Shown: positions 1-8,630 of the stretch, one piece after another | Layout: each line of letters opens with the position of its first letter | Position numbering within the stretch: the first letter of the stretch is position 1 | From: Rhodococcus ruber | GTDB lineage: Bacteria; Actinomycetota; Actinomycetes; Mycobacteriales; Mycobacteriaceae | Assembly: GCF_027270735.1 (NCBI RefSeq) | Contig: NZ_JAPWIJ010000012.1 | Span: 1-64,000 of the forward strand | Length of the DNA stretch: 64,000 nucleotides | Reading direction: 5' to 3' | Program-made: the position numbers and the translations under genes | Notes under the pieces: generated by a model | What the model was told of the DNA's origin: nothing | Seen by the model: only the letters and a program-made list of their open reading frames with translations | Database searches by the model: none

Positions 1-80
1 CGGATCACCCGCACCGCGATCTCACCACGATTGGCAACAAGAACCTTGGTGATCTTCCGATGAGAATTGGACGTGGTCAT
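1..80 (-). CDS. accA3: Acyl-CoA carboxylase alpha chain (biotin carboxylase), 5' end only
   Basis: Only the first 26 codons lie in the window. They read MTTSNSHRKITKVLVANRGE and then IAVRVIR, the N-terminus of the biotin carboxylase domain of actinobacterial acetyl/propionyl-CoA carboxylase alpha subunits. An AAGGA Shine-Dalgarno lies 10 nt before the ATG. The gene directly follows the epsilon and beta subunit genes on the same strand, so all three are probably co-transcribed. In the family the alpha chain carboxylates its own biotin and passes CO2 to the beta subunit. Identity as AccA3 rests on this context. Confidence 0.85.
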   Translation of the reverse strand, partial: MTTSNSHRKITKVLVANRGEIAVRVI

Positions 81-94
81 ATTGTCGAGTTCCT

Positions 95-376
95 TCACTG
101 GCCGTATCGGGCATTGACGAAAAGAGCTGGGGCACCGGCGATTCCATACCGATGCATATCCTCGGGTCGACCCCACAGATCGAGGGCCGGCGGAGATTGT
201 TCGACCACGGAAGGCTGCGCAGCGGACAACACAGCAACAACAGCGGCGATGTCGGTGTCGGTCGGACATCCTCGAAACAACCAACTACCCGACGCTGCAA
301 CATGATTCGCTTCGCCGCTCACTGCGTCGTGATTCGCTTCGCCGCTCACTGCGTCGTGATTCGCTTCGCCGCTCAT
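95..376 (-). CDS. accE5: Acyl-CoA carboxylase epsilon subunit (AccE5-like) with N-terminal tandem repeats
   Basis: 93 aa. Residues about 31-93 carry the signature of the small epsilon subunits of actinobacterial acyl-CoA carboxylases: [18 protein letters not shown], then a linker and [12 protein letters not shown]. The M. tuberculosis protein, as remembered, has RGQPTDQELAALIAVL and WGLPVDQLRY at the same places. Residues 2-28 are almost three copies of SGEANHDAV. The ATG overlaps the accD5 stop (ATGA), so translation is probably coupled. Epsilon subunits stabilise and activate the AccA3-AccD5 complex. The M. tuberculosis protein also has an N-terminal tandem repeat of different sequence (recalled). 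No catalytic role is expected. Confidence 0.8.
   Translation of the reverse strand: MSGEANHDAVSGEANHDAVSGEANHVAASGSWLFRGCPTDTDIAAVVAVLSAAQPSVVEQSPPALDLWGRPEDMHRYGIAGAPALFVNARYGQ
303..375. repeat. 27-bp tandem repeat, 2.7 copies, inside accE5
   Basis: Two perfect 27-bp units (303-329 and 330-356) are followed by a 19-bp partial unit (357-375). On the minus strand each unit encodes SGEANHDAV in frame, and the final codon of each unit is GTG, a possible internal start. The array begins at the overlapping accD5 stop/accE5 start. Perfect identity between units suggests recent slippage or selection to keep them identical. Confidence 0.95.
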
Positions 377-1983
377 AGGGGAATGTTTCCGTGTTTCTTC
401 GGTGGCAGGGTGACTTGTTTGCGTTCGAGCAGACGTAGCGCGGTCACGATCTGGCCGCGAGTGTGACTGGGCGGAATGACGGCATCGAGGTAGCCGCGTT
501 CGGCAGCGACGTACGGGTTGACCAACGTGTCCTCGTACTCCTGCTGCAGTGTCAGACGCAACGCGTCGACGTCCTCACCGTTGGTCGCTGCCTCGAGCAA
601 CTGCTTGCGGTACACGAACCCGACCGCACCCGAGGCCCCCATGACCGCGATCTGCGCGGTCGGCCACGCCAAATTGACGTCGGCTCCCATGTGCTTGGAC
701 CCCATCACGTCGTACGCCCCGCCGTACGCTTTGCGGGTGATGACGGTGATCTTCCCGACCGTCGCCTCACCGTAGGCGTACAACAGTTTCGCGCCACGAC
801 GAATGATGCCGTTGTATTCCTGGTCGGTCCCGGGCAGGAACCCGGGCACATCGACCAACGTGATGATCGGAACGTTGAAGCAGTCACACGTGCGCACGAA
901 CCGGGCCGCCTTCTCCGAGGCATCGATATCGAGCGTGCCCGCGAACTGGGTGGGCTGGTTGGCCACGATCCCCACCGACCGGCCGTCGACCCGCCCGAAC
1001 CCGACGATGATGTTGCGGGCCCGCCCCTCCTGGACTTCGAGGAACTCGTCGTCGTCGAGGATCCGGCGAATCACCTCGTGCATGTCGTACGGAGTGTTCG
1101 GCGAATCCGGGATCAACGTATCGAGCTCGAGATCCTCCGCCGTCAGACTGTCTTCGATCGCCCCGAGAACAGGATCCGACGGAACTGTCCGCGGCGCGTC
1201 GGCACGATTGTTGCTCGGCAGATACGACAGCAGATCACGGACGTAGTCGAGGGCGTCGTGCTCGCCGGACGCGACGTAATGCGCGACCCCGGACTTCTCC
1301 ATGTGCGTCGTCGCGCCACCGAGCTCTTCCATCGTCACGTTCTCCCCGGTGACGGTCTTGATCACATCGGGGCCGGTGACGAACATCTGACTGGTGCCAT
1401 CGACCATGACCACGAAATCGGTCAACGCCGGCGAATACACATGCCCACCGGCGGCGGGGCCCATGATCAGCGAGATCTGCGGGATCACCCCCGACGCACG
1501 AACGTTGCGGTGGAAGATCTCCCCGTACAACCCGAGAGAGACGACACCTTCCTGGATGCGGGCACCGGCACCTTCGTTGATCCCCACCAACGGCCGCCCG
1601 GTCTTGACCGCCAGATCCATCACCTTGACGATCTTCTCGCCGTAGATCTCCCCGAGCGAGCCACCGAAGACGGTCGCATCCTGGGAGAACACACACACAT
1701 CACGGCCATCGACCGTGCCGTAACCGGTGACGACACCATCACCGAGGGGCCGATTCTCACCCAACCCGAAATTCTGGGACCGGTGCCGCGCCAACGCATC
1801 GAGCTCGACGAACGAACCCTCGTCGAGCAACGCCGTGATCCGCTCCCGCGCAGTCAACTTGCCCTTCGCATGGACCCGCTCCACCGCCGCCTCACCCGAA
1901 GGATGCTCCGCACCCGCGAGACGTTTACGAAGATCGGCCAATTTACCCGCAGTGGTATGGATATCGGGTTCGGTTGTCGTCAT
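373..1983 (-). CDS. accD5: Propionyl-CoA carboxylase beta subunit (carboxyltransferase, AccD5/PccB)
   Basis: 536 aa, full family length. It transfers CO2 from carboxybiotin to propionyl-CoA (and acetyl-CoA in some complexes), giving methylmalonyl-CoA for odd-chain and branched-chain catabolism and for methyl-branched lipid synthesis. It has both carboxyltransferase halves: the oxyanion-type [10 protein letters not shown] loop near residue 150, [16 protein letters not shown], and the C-terminal [20 protein letters not shown] and [11 protein letters not shown] segments. The ending [20 protein letters not shown] closely resembles mycobacterial AccD5. It starts 41 nt after the acyl-CoA dehydrogenase stop and overlaps accE5 by 4 nt. 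Confidence 0.95.
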   Translation of the reverse strand: MTTTEPDIHTTAGKLADLRKRLAGAEHPSGEAAVERVHAKGKLTARERITALLDEGSFVELDALARHRSQNFGLGENRPLGDGVVTGYGTVDGRDVCVFSQDATVFGGSLGEIYGEKIVKVMDLAVKTGRPLVGINEGAGARIQEGVVSLGLYGEIFHRNVRASGVIPQISLIMGPAAGGHVYSPALTDFVVMVDGTSQMFVTGPDVIKTVTGENVTMEELGGATTHMEKSGVAHYVASGEHDALDYVRDLLSYLPSNNRADAPRTVPSDPVLGAIEDSLTAEDLELDTLIPDSPNTPYDMHEVIRRILDDDEFLEVQEGRARNIIVGFGRVDGRSVGIVANQPTQFAGTLDIDASEKAARFVRTCDCFNVPIITLVDVPGFLPGTDQEYNGIIRRGAKLLYAYGEATVGKITVITRKAYGGAYDVMGSKHMGADVNLAWPTAQIAVMGASGAVGFVYRKQLLEAATNGEDVDALRLTLQQEYEDTLVNPYVAAERGYLDAVIPPSHTRGQIVTALRLLERKQVTLPPKKHGNIPL

Positions 1984-2024
1984 GCAGATGTCCCCTACGT
2001 TGTGTGGAAGCCGGGTTCGGATCG

Positions 2025-3167
2025 TCAGTTGGTTGCGAGCGATCGCGCGATGACGAGCCGTTGAATCTGGTTGGTGCCCTCGAAGATCTGCGTGATCTTG
2101 GCGTCGCGCATGTATCGCTCGACGCGGAAGTCCCTGGTGTAGCCGTAACCGCCGAACACCTGAACCGCATCGGTGGTCACCTTCATGGCTGCGTCCGTGG
2201 CGATCAGTTTTGCCACAGAAGCATTGCGGGAGTACGGAAGTCCTGCGTCCCGGCGGCGGGCGGCATCGAGGTAGGTGGCGCGGGCGGAATCGACCGCAGC
2301 CGCCATGTCCGCCAGTACGAAGCCCAGCCCCTGATGGTCGATGATCTTCTTGCCGAACGCAGTGCGTTCCTGCGCGTACTTCACAGCATCATCGAGTGCT
2401 GCCTGAGCGATTCCCACGGCGACAGCGGCAATTCCGAGTCTTCCGGCGTCCAGCGCACTGAAGGCGATCTGCAGCCCTTGGCCCTCCGCTCCGATTCGCC
2501 ATTCGGTGGGTACGTGCACGTCGTCGTAGTGGGCGGAGGTCGTCGGGATCGCATGCAACCCCATCTTCTCCTCGGGCTTGCCGAAGCTCAAGCCCTCGGT
2601 TCCCTTCGGAACCAGGAAGCACGAGATCCCCTTCGAGCCTTCTCCGGTGCGGGCGAAAAGGTTGTAGAAATCAGCCACACCGCCGTGCGTGATCCAGGCC
2701 TTCGATCCGTTCACCGTGTAGCCACCGTCGGTTGCGGTGGCCTTGCAACCGAGTGCGGCGGCGTCCGAACCCGCCTGGGCCTCGGACAGCGAGTACGCGC
2801 CGATCTGTCCGCCGCCGAGCATGTCGGGGAGCTTGTCGGCCTTCTGCTGATCGGTACCGAACGCCATCATGGGATAGCAGGCCAGACCGTGCACACTCAC
2901 CGCCACTGCAACTGCGGCCCAACGTGATGCCAGCTCTTCGAGAACCTGCAGGTAGACCTCGTACGGTTGGCCGCCGCCACCCCATTCTTCGGCGTACGGC
3001 AGGCTCAGCAGCCCAGCCTCGCCCAGCGTCGCGAACACCCCGTCCGGGTAGGTCTCACGGCGTTCGTGTTCGTCGACGATCGGGTCGAGAATCTTGTCCG
3101 CCACATCTCGGGTGAGCGCAATGAGGTCACGTGCTTCGGCGGTGGGCAACAGGCGATCGACGGGCAC
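2025..3167 (-). CDS. Acyl-CoA dehydrogenase (short/medium-chain type)
   Basis: 380 aa, normal length for soluble FAD-dependent acyl-CoA dehydrogenases that introduce an alpha-beta double bond. Visible motifs are [13 protein letters not shown] (FAD/acyl binding), a [10 protein letters not shown] strand, [12 protein letters not shown] and [10 protein letters not shown], whose Glu is the usual catalytic base. The GTG start at 3165-3167 was chosen because GGAGG lies 6 nt upstream; the frame stays open further 5' but without family sequence. It is first in an operon with accD5-accE5-accA3, suggesting a substrate whose oxidation ends in propionyl-CoA. The promoter region is shared with a divergent TetR gene and its repeated operators. 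Confidence 0.9.
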   Translation of the reverse strand: MPVDRLLPTAEARDLIALTRDVADKILDPIVDEHERRETYPDGVFATLGEAGLLSLPYAEEWGGGGQPYEVYLQVLEELASRWAAVAVAVSVHGLACYPMMAFGTDQQKADKLPDMLGGGQIGAYSLSEAQAGSDAAALGCKATATDGGYTVNGSKAWITHGGVADFYNLFARTGEGSKGISCFLVPKGTEGLSFGKPEEKMGLHAIPTTSAHYDDVHVPTEWRIGAEGQGLQIAFSALDAGRLGIAAVAVGIAQAALDDAVKYAQERTAFGKKIIDHQGLGFVLADMAAAVDSARATYLDAARRRDAGLPYSRNASVAKLIATDAAMKVTTDAVQVFGGYGYTRDFRVERYMRDAKITQIFEGTNQIQRLVIARSLATN

Positions 3168-3193
3168 GGACAACCTCCGGGACTTTTCAGCAT

Positions 3194-3253
3194 CAGTACT
3201 GCAGGGTGATCCGCAGTACTGATGCACAGTACTGCACAAGTCGATGCAGTACC
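3194..3253. promoter_or_regulatory. Operator array: four CAGTACTG boxes between acyl-CoA dehydrogenase and tetR
   Basis: CAGTACTG occurs at 3194-3201, 3214-3221 and 3227-3234, with a 7/8 match ending at about 3253. Start-to-start spacings are 20, 13 and 20 bp, so the sites form two pairs with the same internal spacing. The first pair is a perfect 12-bp inverted repeat (CATCAGTACTGC / GCAGTACTGATG, 3191-3202 and 3213-3224). The location between divergent genes, one a TetR regulator, points to autoregulated repression. Confidence 0.75.
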
Positions 3254-3262
3254 ATCCTTGGT

Positions 3263-3844
3263 GTGAACGCACCCGTGACCTCGCACGCCACGGCGCGCCG
3301 TTCCGAGCTCTTCGACCAACTCGTGAGCCTGTTCTTGGCGGAGGGATTTGCGCACCTGACTCTCGACACCATCGCGGCACGGCTTCGCTGCTCCAAGTCC
3401 ACCCTCTACACCCTGGCGTCCAGCAAAGATCAGCTCGTCGGCGGAGCCACGGTCCACTACTTCAAGTCCATGACCACACAGGTCGAAAATGCCGTCGCCG
3501 AGGTGGACGGCACCCGCAATCGCATCACCACCTACCTCACCGCCGTCGGCGCAGCTCTCGAATCGGCATCCGAACAGTTCATGACCGATCTGGCATCGCT
3601 CGAGTCGGCCCGTTCGGTGTACGAGCGCAACACCGCGATCGCCGCACGACGCGTCCAGGAGCTGATCAGCGAAGGCGTGGCCAGTGGTGAGGTGCGTGAT
3701 GTGCACGCGGCCTTCGTCGGCGACGTCGCATCCTCGGTCATGGTCCGAATTCAGACGCGAGAAGTGTTCCGATTGACCGGCCTCAGTGACGGAGATGCCT
3801 ACCTCGAACTGGCGAAATTGCTGACAGCAGGAATCGGCGCGTAG
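3263..3844 (+). CDS. TetR-family transcriptional regulator
   Basis: 193 aa. The N-terminal HTH reads LTLDTIAARLRCSKSTLYTLA, about residues 30-50, followed by an all-helical ligand-binding domain. The GTG at 3263 is the best start in frame; a second GTG 12 nt on is possible and neither has a strong Shine-Dalgarno. It is divergent from the acyl-CoA dehydrogenase/accD5 operon, with the CAGTACTG array between, so it is the probable repressor of that operon with an acyl-CoA effector (inference). Confidence 0.85.
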   Translation: MNAPVTSHATARRSELFDQLVSLFLAEGFAHLTLDTIAARLRCSKSTLYTLASSKDQLVGGATVHYFKSMTTQVENAVAEVDGTRNRITTYLTAVGAALESASEQFMTDLASLESARSVYERNTAIAARRVQELISEGVASGEVRDVHAAFVGDVASSVMVRIQTREVFRLTGLSDGDAYLELAKLLTAGIGA

Positions 3845-3924
3845 CAGCCGAGCCGGGAATGAATTCACCCCGACGCACGCTGAGTACAGTGAATGTAGTT
3901 GATCCTTCAACGAAAGAGCACGTG

Positions 3925-4944
3925 ATGAAGAAGATCGGATTCCTGTCCTTCGGTCACTGGTCCCCGTCCCCGCAGTCACAGACGCGATCGGCGTCGGATG
4001 TGCTGCTGCAGTCGATCGACCTCGCGGTCGCAGCCGAAGAACTGGGTGCCGACGGCGCGTACTACCGCGTCCATCACTTCGCCAACCAACTCGCGTCGCC
4101 GTTCCCTCTGCTCGCTGCCGTCGGTGCCAGGACGAGCACCATCGAGATCGGCACCGGCGTCATCGACATGCGCTACGAGAACCCGTTCTACATGGCCGAG
4201 GATTCGGGCTCCGCCGATCTCATCTCGGGTGGGCGGCTGCAGCTCGGGATCAGCAGAGGATCGCCCGAGCAGGTCATCGAGGGTTACCGATATTTCGGCT
4301 ACACCCCGGCCGAGGGCTCCGATCATGCCGACATGGCCCGCGAGCACACCCGTATCTACCTCGACCTCCTCGAAGGCAAGGGCTTCGCGCAGCCCAATCC
4401 ACGGCCGATGTTTCCCAACCCGCCCGGACTACTGCGCCTCGAACCGCACTCCCCCGGTTTGCGGCAGCGCATCTGGTGGGGTGCCGGCACCCGCGAGACG
4501 GCGGAGTGGACAGCACGCCAGGGCATGAACCTGATGAGTTCGACCCTGCTCAGCGAAGACACCGGTGTGCCGTTCCATCAGCTGCAGGCCGAGCAGATCG
4601 AGCGATTCCACAAGACGTGGAGCGACGCCGGACACGACTTCGCGCCGCGAACGTCCTTGAGCCGCAGCATCTTTCCGATCGTCAACGATCTCGACCGCGC
4701 CTACTTCGGCCGGGAGGGCACTGGCGACGACCAAGTCGGCTACCTCGACGGCGGCAAAGCGCGGTTCGGCAAGACCTACGCGGGTGAGCCCGATCGACTG
4801 ATCGAAGAACTCGCCGCCGACGAGGCGATCGCCGCCGCGGATACTCTCCTGCTCACCGTGCCGAACCAGCTTGGCGTGGACTACTGCGCTCACGTGTTGG
4901 AGACACTGCTCAGCGACGTGGCCCCTGCACTGGGGTGGCGCTGA
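3925..4944 (+). CDS. LLM-class (luciferase-like) flavin-dependent oxidoreductase
   Basis: 339 aa, a TIM-barrel bacterial-luciferase-like fold. MKKIGFLSFGHW, the EELGADGAYYRVHHFA strand-helix unit, IEIGTGVIDMRYENPFYMAEDSG and SGGRLQLGISRGSP are typical of FMN- or F420-dependent monooxygenases and reductases. The ATG at 3925 starts the first beta strand; a GTG one codon earlier is possible. It lies 80 bp downstream of tetR on the same strand. Substrate and cofactor cannot be read from the sequence. Confidence 0.85.
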   Translation: MKKIGFLSFGHWSPSPQSQTRSASDVLLQSIDLAVAAEELGADGAYYRVHHFANQLASPFPLLAAVGARTSTIEIGTGVIDMRYENPFYMAEDSGSADLISGGRLQLGISRGSPEQVIEGYRYFGYTPAEGSDHADMAREHTRIYLDLLEGKGFAQPNPRPMFPNPPGLLRLEPHSPGLRQRIWWGAGTRETAEWTARQGMNLMSSTLLSEDTGVPFHQLQAEQIERFHKTWSDAGHDFAPRTSLSRSIFPIVNDLDRAYFGREGTGDDQVGYLDGGKARFGKTYAGEPDRLIEELAADEAIAAADTLLLTVPNQLGVDYCAHVLETLLSDVAPALGWR

Positions 4945-5028
4945 TCACTCCGTGACGCGGCGCGATTGGTTTCGTCGGATACGGGTACTGGCAGCAGGTT
5001 CACCCACCGCCACCTGCCAGGAGTCCCC

Positions 5029-5835
5029 ATGCTCAAACGTGACGTATCCGCGCGCCTCGACGTAGACATCACCGCCGCCACCACACTCGAATTCCAGATC
5101 GCGATTGCTCCGCACCCGGGCACGACGGTCACCGAATCACTGTCCTTCGTCCTCGACGGCAGCCCCATCGAGGCGAAGGAAGTCAGCGGGCCGCACGGCA
5201 ATCGGATTCACGTCATGCCCGCGGATGTCGGCAACCTTCAGGTTTCGTACGACGCCACGATTTTGGGTAACACCACCCCGGCACCGGTCACCGATTACGA
5301 CATGTCGCTCTATCTCCGACCGAGTCGGTACGCCGAGGCCGACAAGTTCTACGGTTTCGCCGCCACGGAATTCGGCGACTACGCGGACTCCGAGGAACTG
5401 CTGGCGAAGATTTCCGCGTGGGTCGGCGCTCGGCTGAGTTACGTTCCAGGAAGCAGTGATCCGATCGACGGGGCTGTCGACACGCTACTCGCCGGGCAGG
5501 GCGTCTGCCGGGACTATTCACACCTCGTGGTTGCCATGCTGCGTGCGGTCAACGTTCCGGCCCGCCTGGTGGCGGTGTACGCACCCGGCTGCGATCCAAT
5601 GGACTTCCATGCTGTTGCCGAGGCGTTCGTCGGCGGCCAATGGCGTGTTGTCGATGCCACTTGCCTCGCCCCCCGCTCGACGCTGGTGCGGATCTCGGTC
5701 GGTCGCGATGCTGCCGACACCGCATTCCTGGACAACCACAAGGGTGCCATCACGCTGAACAGTTCCGTGGTCACCGCCGTGGTCGACGGCGAGCTCCCCC
5801 AAGACGACATCACCGAGCTGGTCTCCCTCACCTGA
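5029..5835 (+). CDS. Transglutaminase-like cysteine-protease-fold protein
   Basis: 268 aa. The transglutaminase core is present with its triad: Cys160 in GQGVCRDYSHL, His194 in DFHAVAEAF and Asp209 in WRVVDAT. The N-terminal ~120 residues are beta-rich, as in the bacterial transglutaminase N-terminal family. There is no signal peptide or membrane segment, so it is probably cytoplasmic. The ATG at 5029 has CAGGAG 5 nt upstream; frame upstream of it shows no family sequence. Actinobacterial relatives are mostly uncharacterised; peptidase or amidase activity is more likely than crosslinking. Confidence 0.85.
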   Translation: MLKRDVSARLDVDITAATTLEFQIAIAPHPGTTVTESLSFVLDGSPIEAKEVSGPHGNRIHVMPADVGNLQVSYDATILGNTTPAPVTDYDMSLYLRPSRYAEADKFYGFAATEFGDYADSEELLAKISAWVGARLSYVPGSSDPIDGAVDTLLAGQGVCRDYSHLVVAMLRAVNVPARLVAVYAPGCDPMDFHAVAEAFVGGQWRVVDATCLAPRSTLVRISVGRDAADTAFLDNHKGAITLNSSVVTAVVDGELPQDDITELVSLT

Positions 5836-5952
5836 TCATCCGACCGAACGCCACCGCGCTATGAGCTACATCACAGCGGCGTTTGCTTTTGCACGCGGAA
5901 ACCGACTATCTATCCGTTACCAACATTCACAGCCACCTGAAAGGCGAACACC

Positions 5953-6123
5953 ATGAGCTTCATCGACAAGGCCAAGAACGCAGCAGAAGACGCCATCGGC
6001 AAGGCAAAGGAAGTTGTGGGCGACGCCACGAACAACAAGGACCTCGAGGCCGAGGGCAAGAAGGATCAGGGTTCGGCAGGCGTGAAGAAGGTCGGCGAGA
6101 ACATCAAGGACACCTTCAAGTAA
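5953..6123 (+). CDS. CsbD-family stress protein
   Basis: 56 aa, starting MSFIDKAKNAAEDAIGKAKE; charged, Ala/Lys-rich and free of Cys and Trp, the hallmark of CsbD-like proteins. An AAAGG Shine-Dalgarno lies 9 nt before the ATG, and a strong hairpin follows 17 nt after the stop. In Bacillus csbD belongs to the sigma-B general stress regulon; its molecular role is unknown. It lies beside other small stress or envelope genes and 5.6 kb from a partner-switching module. Confidence 0.85.
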   Translation: MSFIDKAKNAAEDAIGKAKEVVGDATNNKDLEAEGKKDQGSAGVKKVGENIKDTFK

Positions 6124-6140
6124 CCACCCCAACGCATCGA

Positions 6141-6169
6141 GTGCCGCCGATCTCGATGATCGGCGGCAC
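6141..6169 (+). terminator. Hairpin after csbD-like gene
   Basis: A perfect 12-bp GC-rich stem (GTGCCGCCGATC / GATCGGCGGCAC) with a 5-nt TCGAT loop, 17 nt after the stop. There is no T-run, as is common in actinobacteria. It may separate the abundant csbD transcript from the next gene. Confidence 0.75.
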
Positions 6170-6213
6170 TTGCACTTCATCCCACTTTCACGCTGGAGAA
6201 CGGAAAACCCCTC

Positions 6214-6474
6214 ATGACCACATCGACCGACACCACCACCACCACCAAGCGCCGCGGCGGATTCGCCTCGAAGCTCGCCCTGCTCATCACGCTCGTGCTG
6301 GTTGCAGCACTGGTGATCTTCGTACTGCAGAACACCGTGCACACCACGATCAACTTCCTGGGCTGGAACTTCGATCTCGGCCAAGGGGTCTCGCTGCTCG
6401 GCGCAGCCGTCGTGGGTGCCGTCATCACGCTGACCGCTACCGCCGCACTGAAGGTACGACGCGCAGTCCGCTGA
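6214..6474 (+). CDS. LapA-domain (DUF1049) inner-membrane protein
   Basis: 86 aa: a Thr-rich N-terminus, KRRGG, then two membrane helices (about 19-40 and 54-78) split by NTVHTTINFLGWNFDLGQGVSLL. The QNxxxxxxxFLxW pattern is the LapA signature. Relatives are involved in membrane or lipopolysaccharide assembly in Gram-negatives; the actinobacterial role is unknown. GGAGAACGG lies upstream of the ATG. It is 28 bp before the next small membrane protein gene, probably one transcript. Confidence 0.85.
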   Translation: MTTSTDTTTTTKRRGGFASKLALLITLVLVAALVIFVLQNTVHTTINFLGWNFDLGQGVSLLGAAVVGAVITLTATAALKVRRAVR

Positions 6475-6502
6475 CCGACTCCCACACGAGAGGATCCTTC
6501 CG

Positions 6503-6730
6503 ATGCTTCCCTTGCTGGCACGCAAGTACCTGTACCGCTATCTCATCGTCGCGATCGGGCTTCCCATCCTCGCGCGCATCTTGGCCTTCGCCGGGCAAAG
6601 CCTCGAAAAGCGAACGGGGAAAGACAACTTCGTGTCCAAGGGACTCAAGTCGGCCGGCAGATTTGCGCAGAAGCGAGCCGATAAGTCGCAGGGCAAGAAG
6701 GAACGCAAGTCCCAGCACGCCCTGCGCTAG
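6503..6730 (+). CDS. Small membrane protein of unknown function
   Basis: 75 aa. One or two hydrophobic segments (YLYRYLIVAIGLPILARILAF) are followed by a strongly basic tail rich in Lys, Arg and Ser (DKSQGKKERKSQHALR). GAGAGGA precedes the ATG at good distance. It sits 28 bp after the LapA-domain gene. I do not recognise a family; the positive tail suggests a cytoplasmic face contacting nucleic acid or anionic lipid (inference). Confidence 0.7.
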   Translation: MLPLLARKYLYRYLIVAIGLPILARILAFAGQSLEKRTGKDNFVSKGLKSAGRFAQKRADKSQGKKERKSQHALR

Positions 6731-6794
6731 GCCCGCCGAAGAGTACGTCGCCCGGCTGCACCGGCCGTGAAGGCAACGATCGAGGTCGGGTCGA

Positions 6795-7100
6795 TCAATG
6801 TCCAGCCGGGTCGGTCAGCGACTTGCCTTCCCGAGCCTTGACGCGCTTGCGCTCGAGGAGGACCAGGGCAATCCCGGCCACGAGTAGAACCGGCGCAGCG
6901 ATCGCCCCGATCCACACCCACCCGGTGAATTCATAACCTGCCGCGGTGAGAGTGAGGCCGAGGCTCACCAACGCCACTCCGATGCAGATGTAGCCGGGCC
7001 AGTTGCGCGTGTCGACGATTGCCTCACCCGCGTGACCGCGGGTCGTCCGATCGTCGTCGGTTGCCCCGGCGTCGGATTCGCTCGAGTTCTCGTATGCCAT
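6795..7100 (-). CDS. UsfY-like two-helix membrane protein
   Basis: 101 aa. TTRGHAGEAIVDTRNWPGY followed by two membrane helices and a basic tail resembles mycobacterial UsfY (TTRPLAGESLIDVVHWPGY as recalled), the protein encoded next to rsbW-sigF. The ATG at 7100 has GGAGAGG 6 nt upstream. A SigF-like promoter is visible about 60 bp before the start. Function is unknown in the family. The call links this small-gene cluster to the general stress response. Confidence 0.65.
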   Translation of the reverse strand: MAYENSSESDAGATDDDRTTRGHAGEAIVDTRNWPGYICIGVALVSLGLTLTAAGYEFTGWVWIGAIAAPVLLVAGIALVLLERKRVKAREGKSLTDPAGH

Positions 7101-7158
7101 GTGGATCCTCTCCGGATACGGACCGTTCGTCCCACTCGAGACGAACCGTCCGCGTCGG

Positions 7159-7185
7159 CTGCCCGCTAGCCACCGGCGGTAAACC
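7159..7185 (-). promoter_or_regulatory. Candidate SigF-type promoter of the UsfY-like gene
   Basis: On the minus strand GGTTT, a 16-nt spacer and GGGCAG resemble the mycobacterial SigF consensus (GGTTT, N15-17, GGGTAT). The -10 is imperfect. It lies about 60 nt before the start codon, upstream of a good Shine-Dalgarno. Supported only by motif match and by the UsfY-like product. Confidence 0.4.
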
Positions 7186-7203
7186 TGACGTCGGATCGAA
7201 CGA

Positions 7204-7995
7204 TCAGTCATGCCAACTCACGGCAGCGAACGGAGCACGGCTCGCGAGCCGGCCGACGATGCCTGCATGCGCGAAGTCCTTGGCCGTCGCAACGGCGTCG
7301 AGCACGTCCGCGCCCTTGGCCAACTCCGCGGTGATGGCTGCGGCGAATACGCAGCCCGCACCCGACACGCGCTCTTCGCCCACTTTGGCAGCACGGAGCA
7401 CGGTCAGATCGGACCCGTCGTACACGACATCGACAGCCTCGCCGCCGGGTAGTCCGGCACCACCCTTGACCACCACGTAGCGAGGTCCGAGGTCGGCAAT
7501 TCTCTTCGCGGCCTCGCCGAGCTCCTCGACGGTGGTGATCTCGTTCATCCCGGACAGTGTCTGCGCCTCGAACAGGTTGGGGGTGATCACGGTGGCCAGC
7601 GGAAGAATCTCGCGCCGGAGGGCATTGTCGGTGTCGAGCGCGGCACCGGGCTCCTGGCCTTTGCAGATCAACACCGGATCGACCACAACGTGCCGCCACG
7701 ACTGCCGACGCAACGAATCGGCCACCGTGTCGACGGTGCCCGGGGTACCGAGCATGCCGATCTTGACGACATCGAGATCGTGTGCGGCAGTGGCGACTTC
7801 GATCTGATCGGCGATGACCGAACTGTCGATCGGAACGAATCGATGACCCCAGCCCGACTTCGGGTCGAAGGACACGATGCAAGTGATCGTACCGACGCCG
7901 TAGACCCCGAGACGCTCGAATGTCTTCAGATCGGCCTGCAACCCGGCTCCGCCGGTAGCTTCCGAACCTGCAATGACATACGCAATTGTCGACAT
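7204..7995 (-). CDS. pdxK: Pyridoxine/hydroxymethylpyrimidine kinase (PdxK/ThiD family)
   Basis: 263 aa ribokinase-fold kinase. AGSEATGGAGLQADLKTFERLG is the ThiD/PdxK substrate-binding N-terminus; KIGMLGTPGTVDTV, DPVLICKG, TPNLFEA and the ATP-binding end GEERVSGAGCVFAAAI follow. GSGCT-like AGC is at the anion hole. It phosphorylates pyridoxine/pyridoxal or HMP. Single-domain proteins of this type in Gram-positives are often vitamin B6 kinases, but HMP kinase is not excluded. The ATG at 7995 begins the first strand. It stands alone, ending 103 bp from the UsfY-like start. Confidence 0.8.
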   Translation of the reverse strand: MSTIAYVIAGSEATGGAGLQADLKTFERLGVYGVGTITCIVSFDPKSGWGHRFVPIDSSVIADQIEVATAAHDLDVVKIGMLGTPGTVDTVADSLRRQSWRHVVVDPVLICKGQEPGAALDTDNALRREILPLATVITPNLFEAQTLSGMNEITTVEELGEAAKRIADLGPRYVVVKGGAGLPGGEAVDVVYDGSDLTVLRAAKVGEERVSGAGCVFAAAITAELAKGADVLDAVATAKDFAHAGIVGRLASRAPFAAVSWHD

Positions 7996-8192
7996 GCACT
8001 CAGTATGACAATCCGGGATCGACCGCGAATCAGGTGGTCGACATCCGATTGGGTCCGGCTGTTTCGGGGCATACGACCGATTCGGATCGTTTCCCGACGA
8101 CCCGATGCCGCGCAGTACATCGACTTCGAGCCCAGGAGCAGCGGCGCGCGATCCGTGATCGTGCGACACGACGAGAGTTCGGAGGCCGAACC

Positions 8193-8630
8193 GTGCCCAC
8201 TAGTAGGAACACGACAGCCAGCTGCGACGACGTGTGGGACGTTCTCGCGAACGGATGGAGCTACGCGACATGGGTTGTCGGTGCTTCCCGAATTCGCGCC
8301 GTCGACGGCAACTGGCCCGCTGCCGGAAGCTCGATCCATCATTCTGTCGGTGCCTGGCCCGCGGTACTCAGCGACGTGACCCGATCGGTGGGAATGCACG
8401 CCGGTCGTGAACTCCAGCTCGAGGCGCGTGCACTGCCGTTCGGAAAGGCCTCGATCACAGTGCGATTGCACCCGATAGCCACCGGATGCCGCATCGAGAT
8501 CATCGAACACGCGGTAACAGCACCGTTCGATCTGGTACCGGACCGCATACAACATGTTCTCGCGCATCTGCGCAACGCCGAGGCGTTGCGCAGGCTTGCA
8601 CTCCTGGCCGAGCGGTCCACCGCACCGTGA
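8193..8630 (+). CDS. SRPBCC-family (START-like) protein
   Basis: 145 aa. A GTG start preceded by GGAGG, then DDVWDVLANGWSYATWVVGASRIRAVD and WPAAGSSIHHSVG, the typical opening of polyketide cyclase/dehydrase-like SRPBCC proteins that hold a hydrophobic ligand. It overlaps the next gene by 4 nt (GTGA), and that gene overlaps a third, so the trio is translationally coupled. Ligand unknown; it may bind or chaperone the substrate of the downstream FAD enzyme. Confidence 0.75.
   Translation: MPTSRNTTASCDDVWDVLANGWSYATWVVGASRIRAVDGNWPAAGSSIHHSVGAWPAVLSDVTRSVGMHAGRELQLEARALPFGKASITVRLHPIATGCRIEIIEHAVTAPFDLVPDRIQHVLAHLRNAEALRRLALLAERSTAP

Noticed and set aside
303..375. Short repeats that could suggest a CRISPR array
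   Set aside because: Units are contiguous without spacers and encode an in-frame peptide repeat.
463..2064. Long open frame on the plus strand, 533 codons
   Set aside because: It is antisense to accD5, whose protein is unmistakable. Composition (Arg/His/Asp-rich, no motifs) is that of a high-GC shadow frame.
3005..3979. Minus-strand open frame, 324 codons, across the tetR gene
   Set aside because: It covers the tetR gene and runs into the acyl-CoA dehydrogenase in another frame; it has no domain, while tetR shows a clear HTH.
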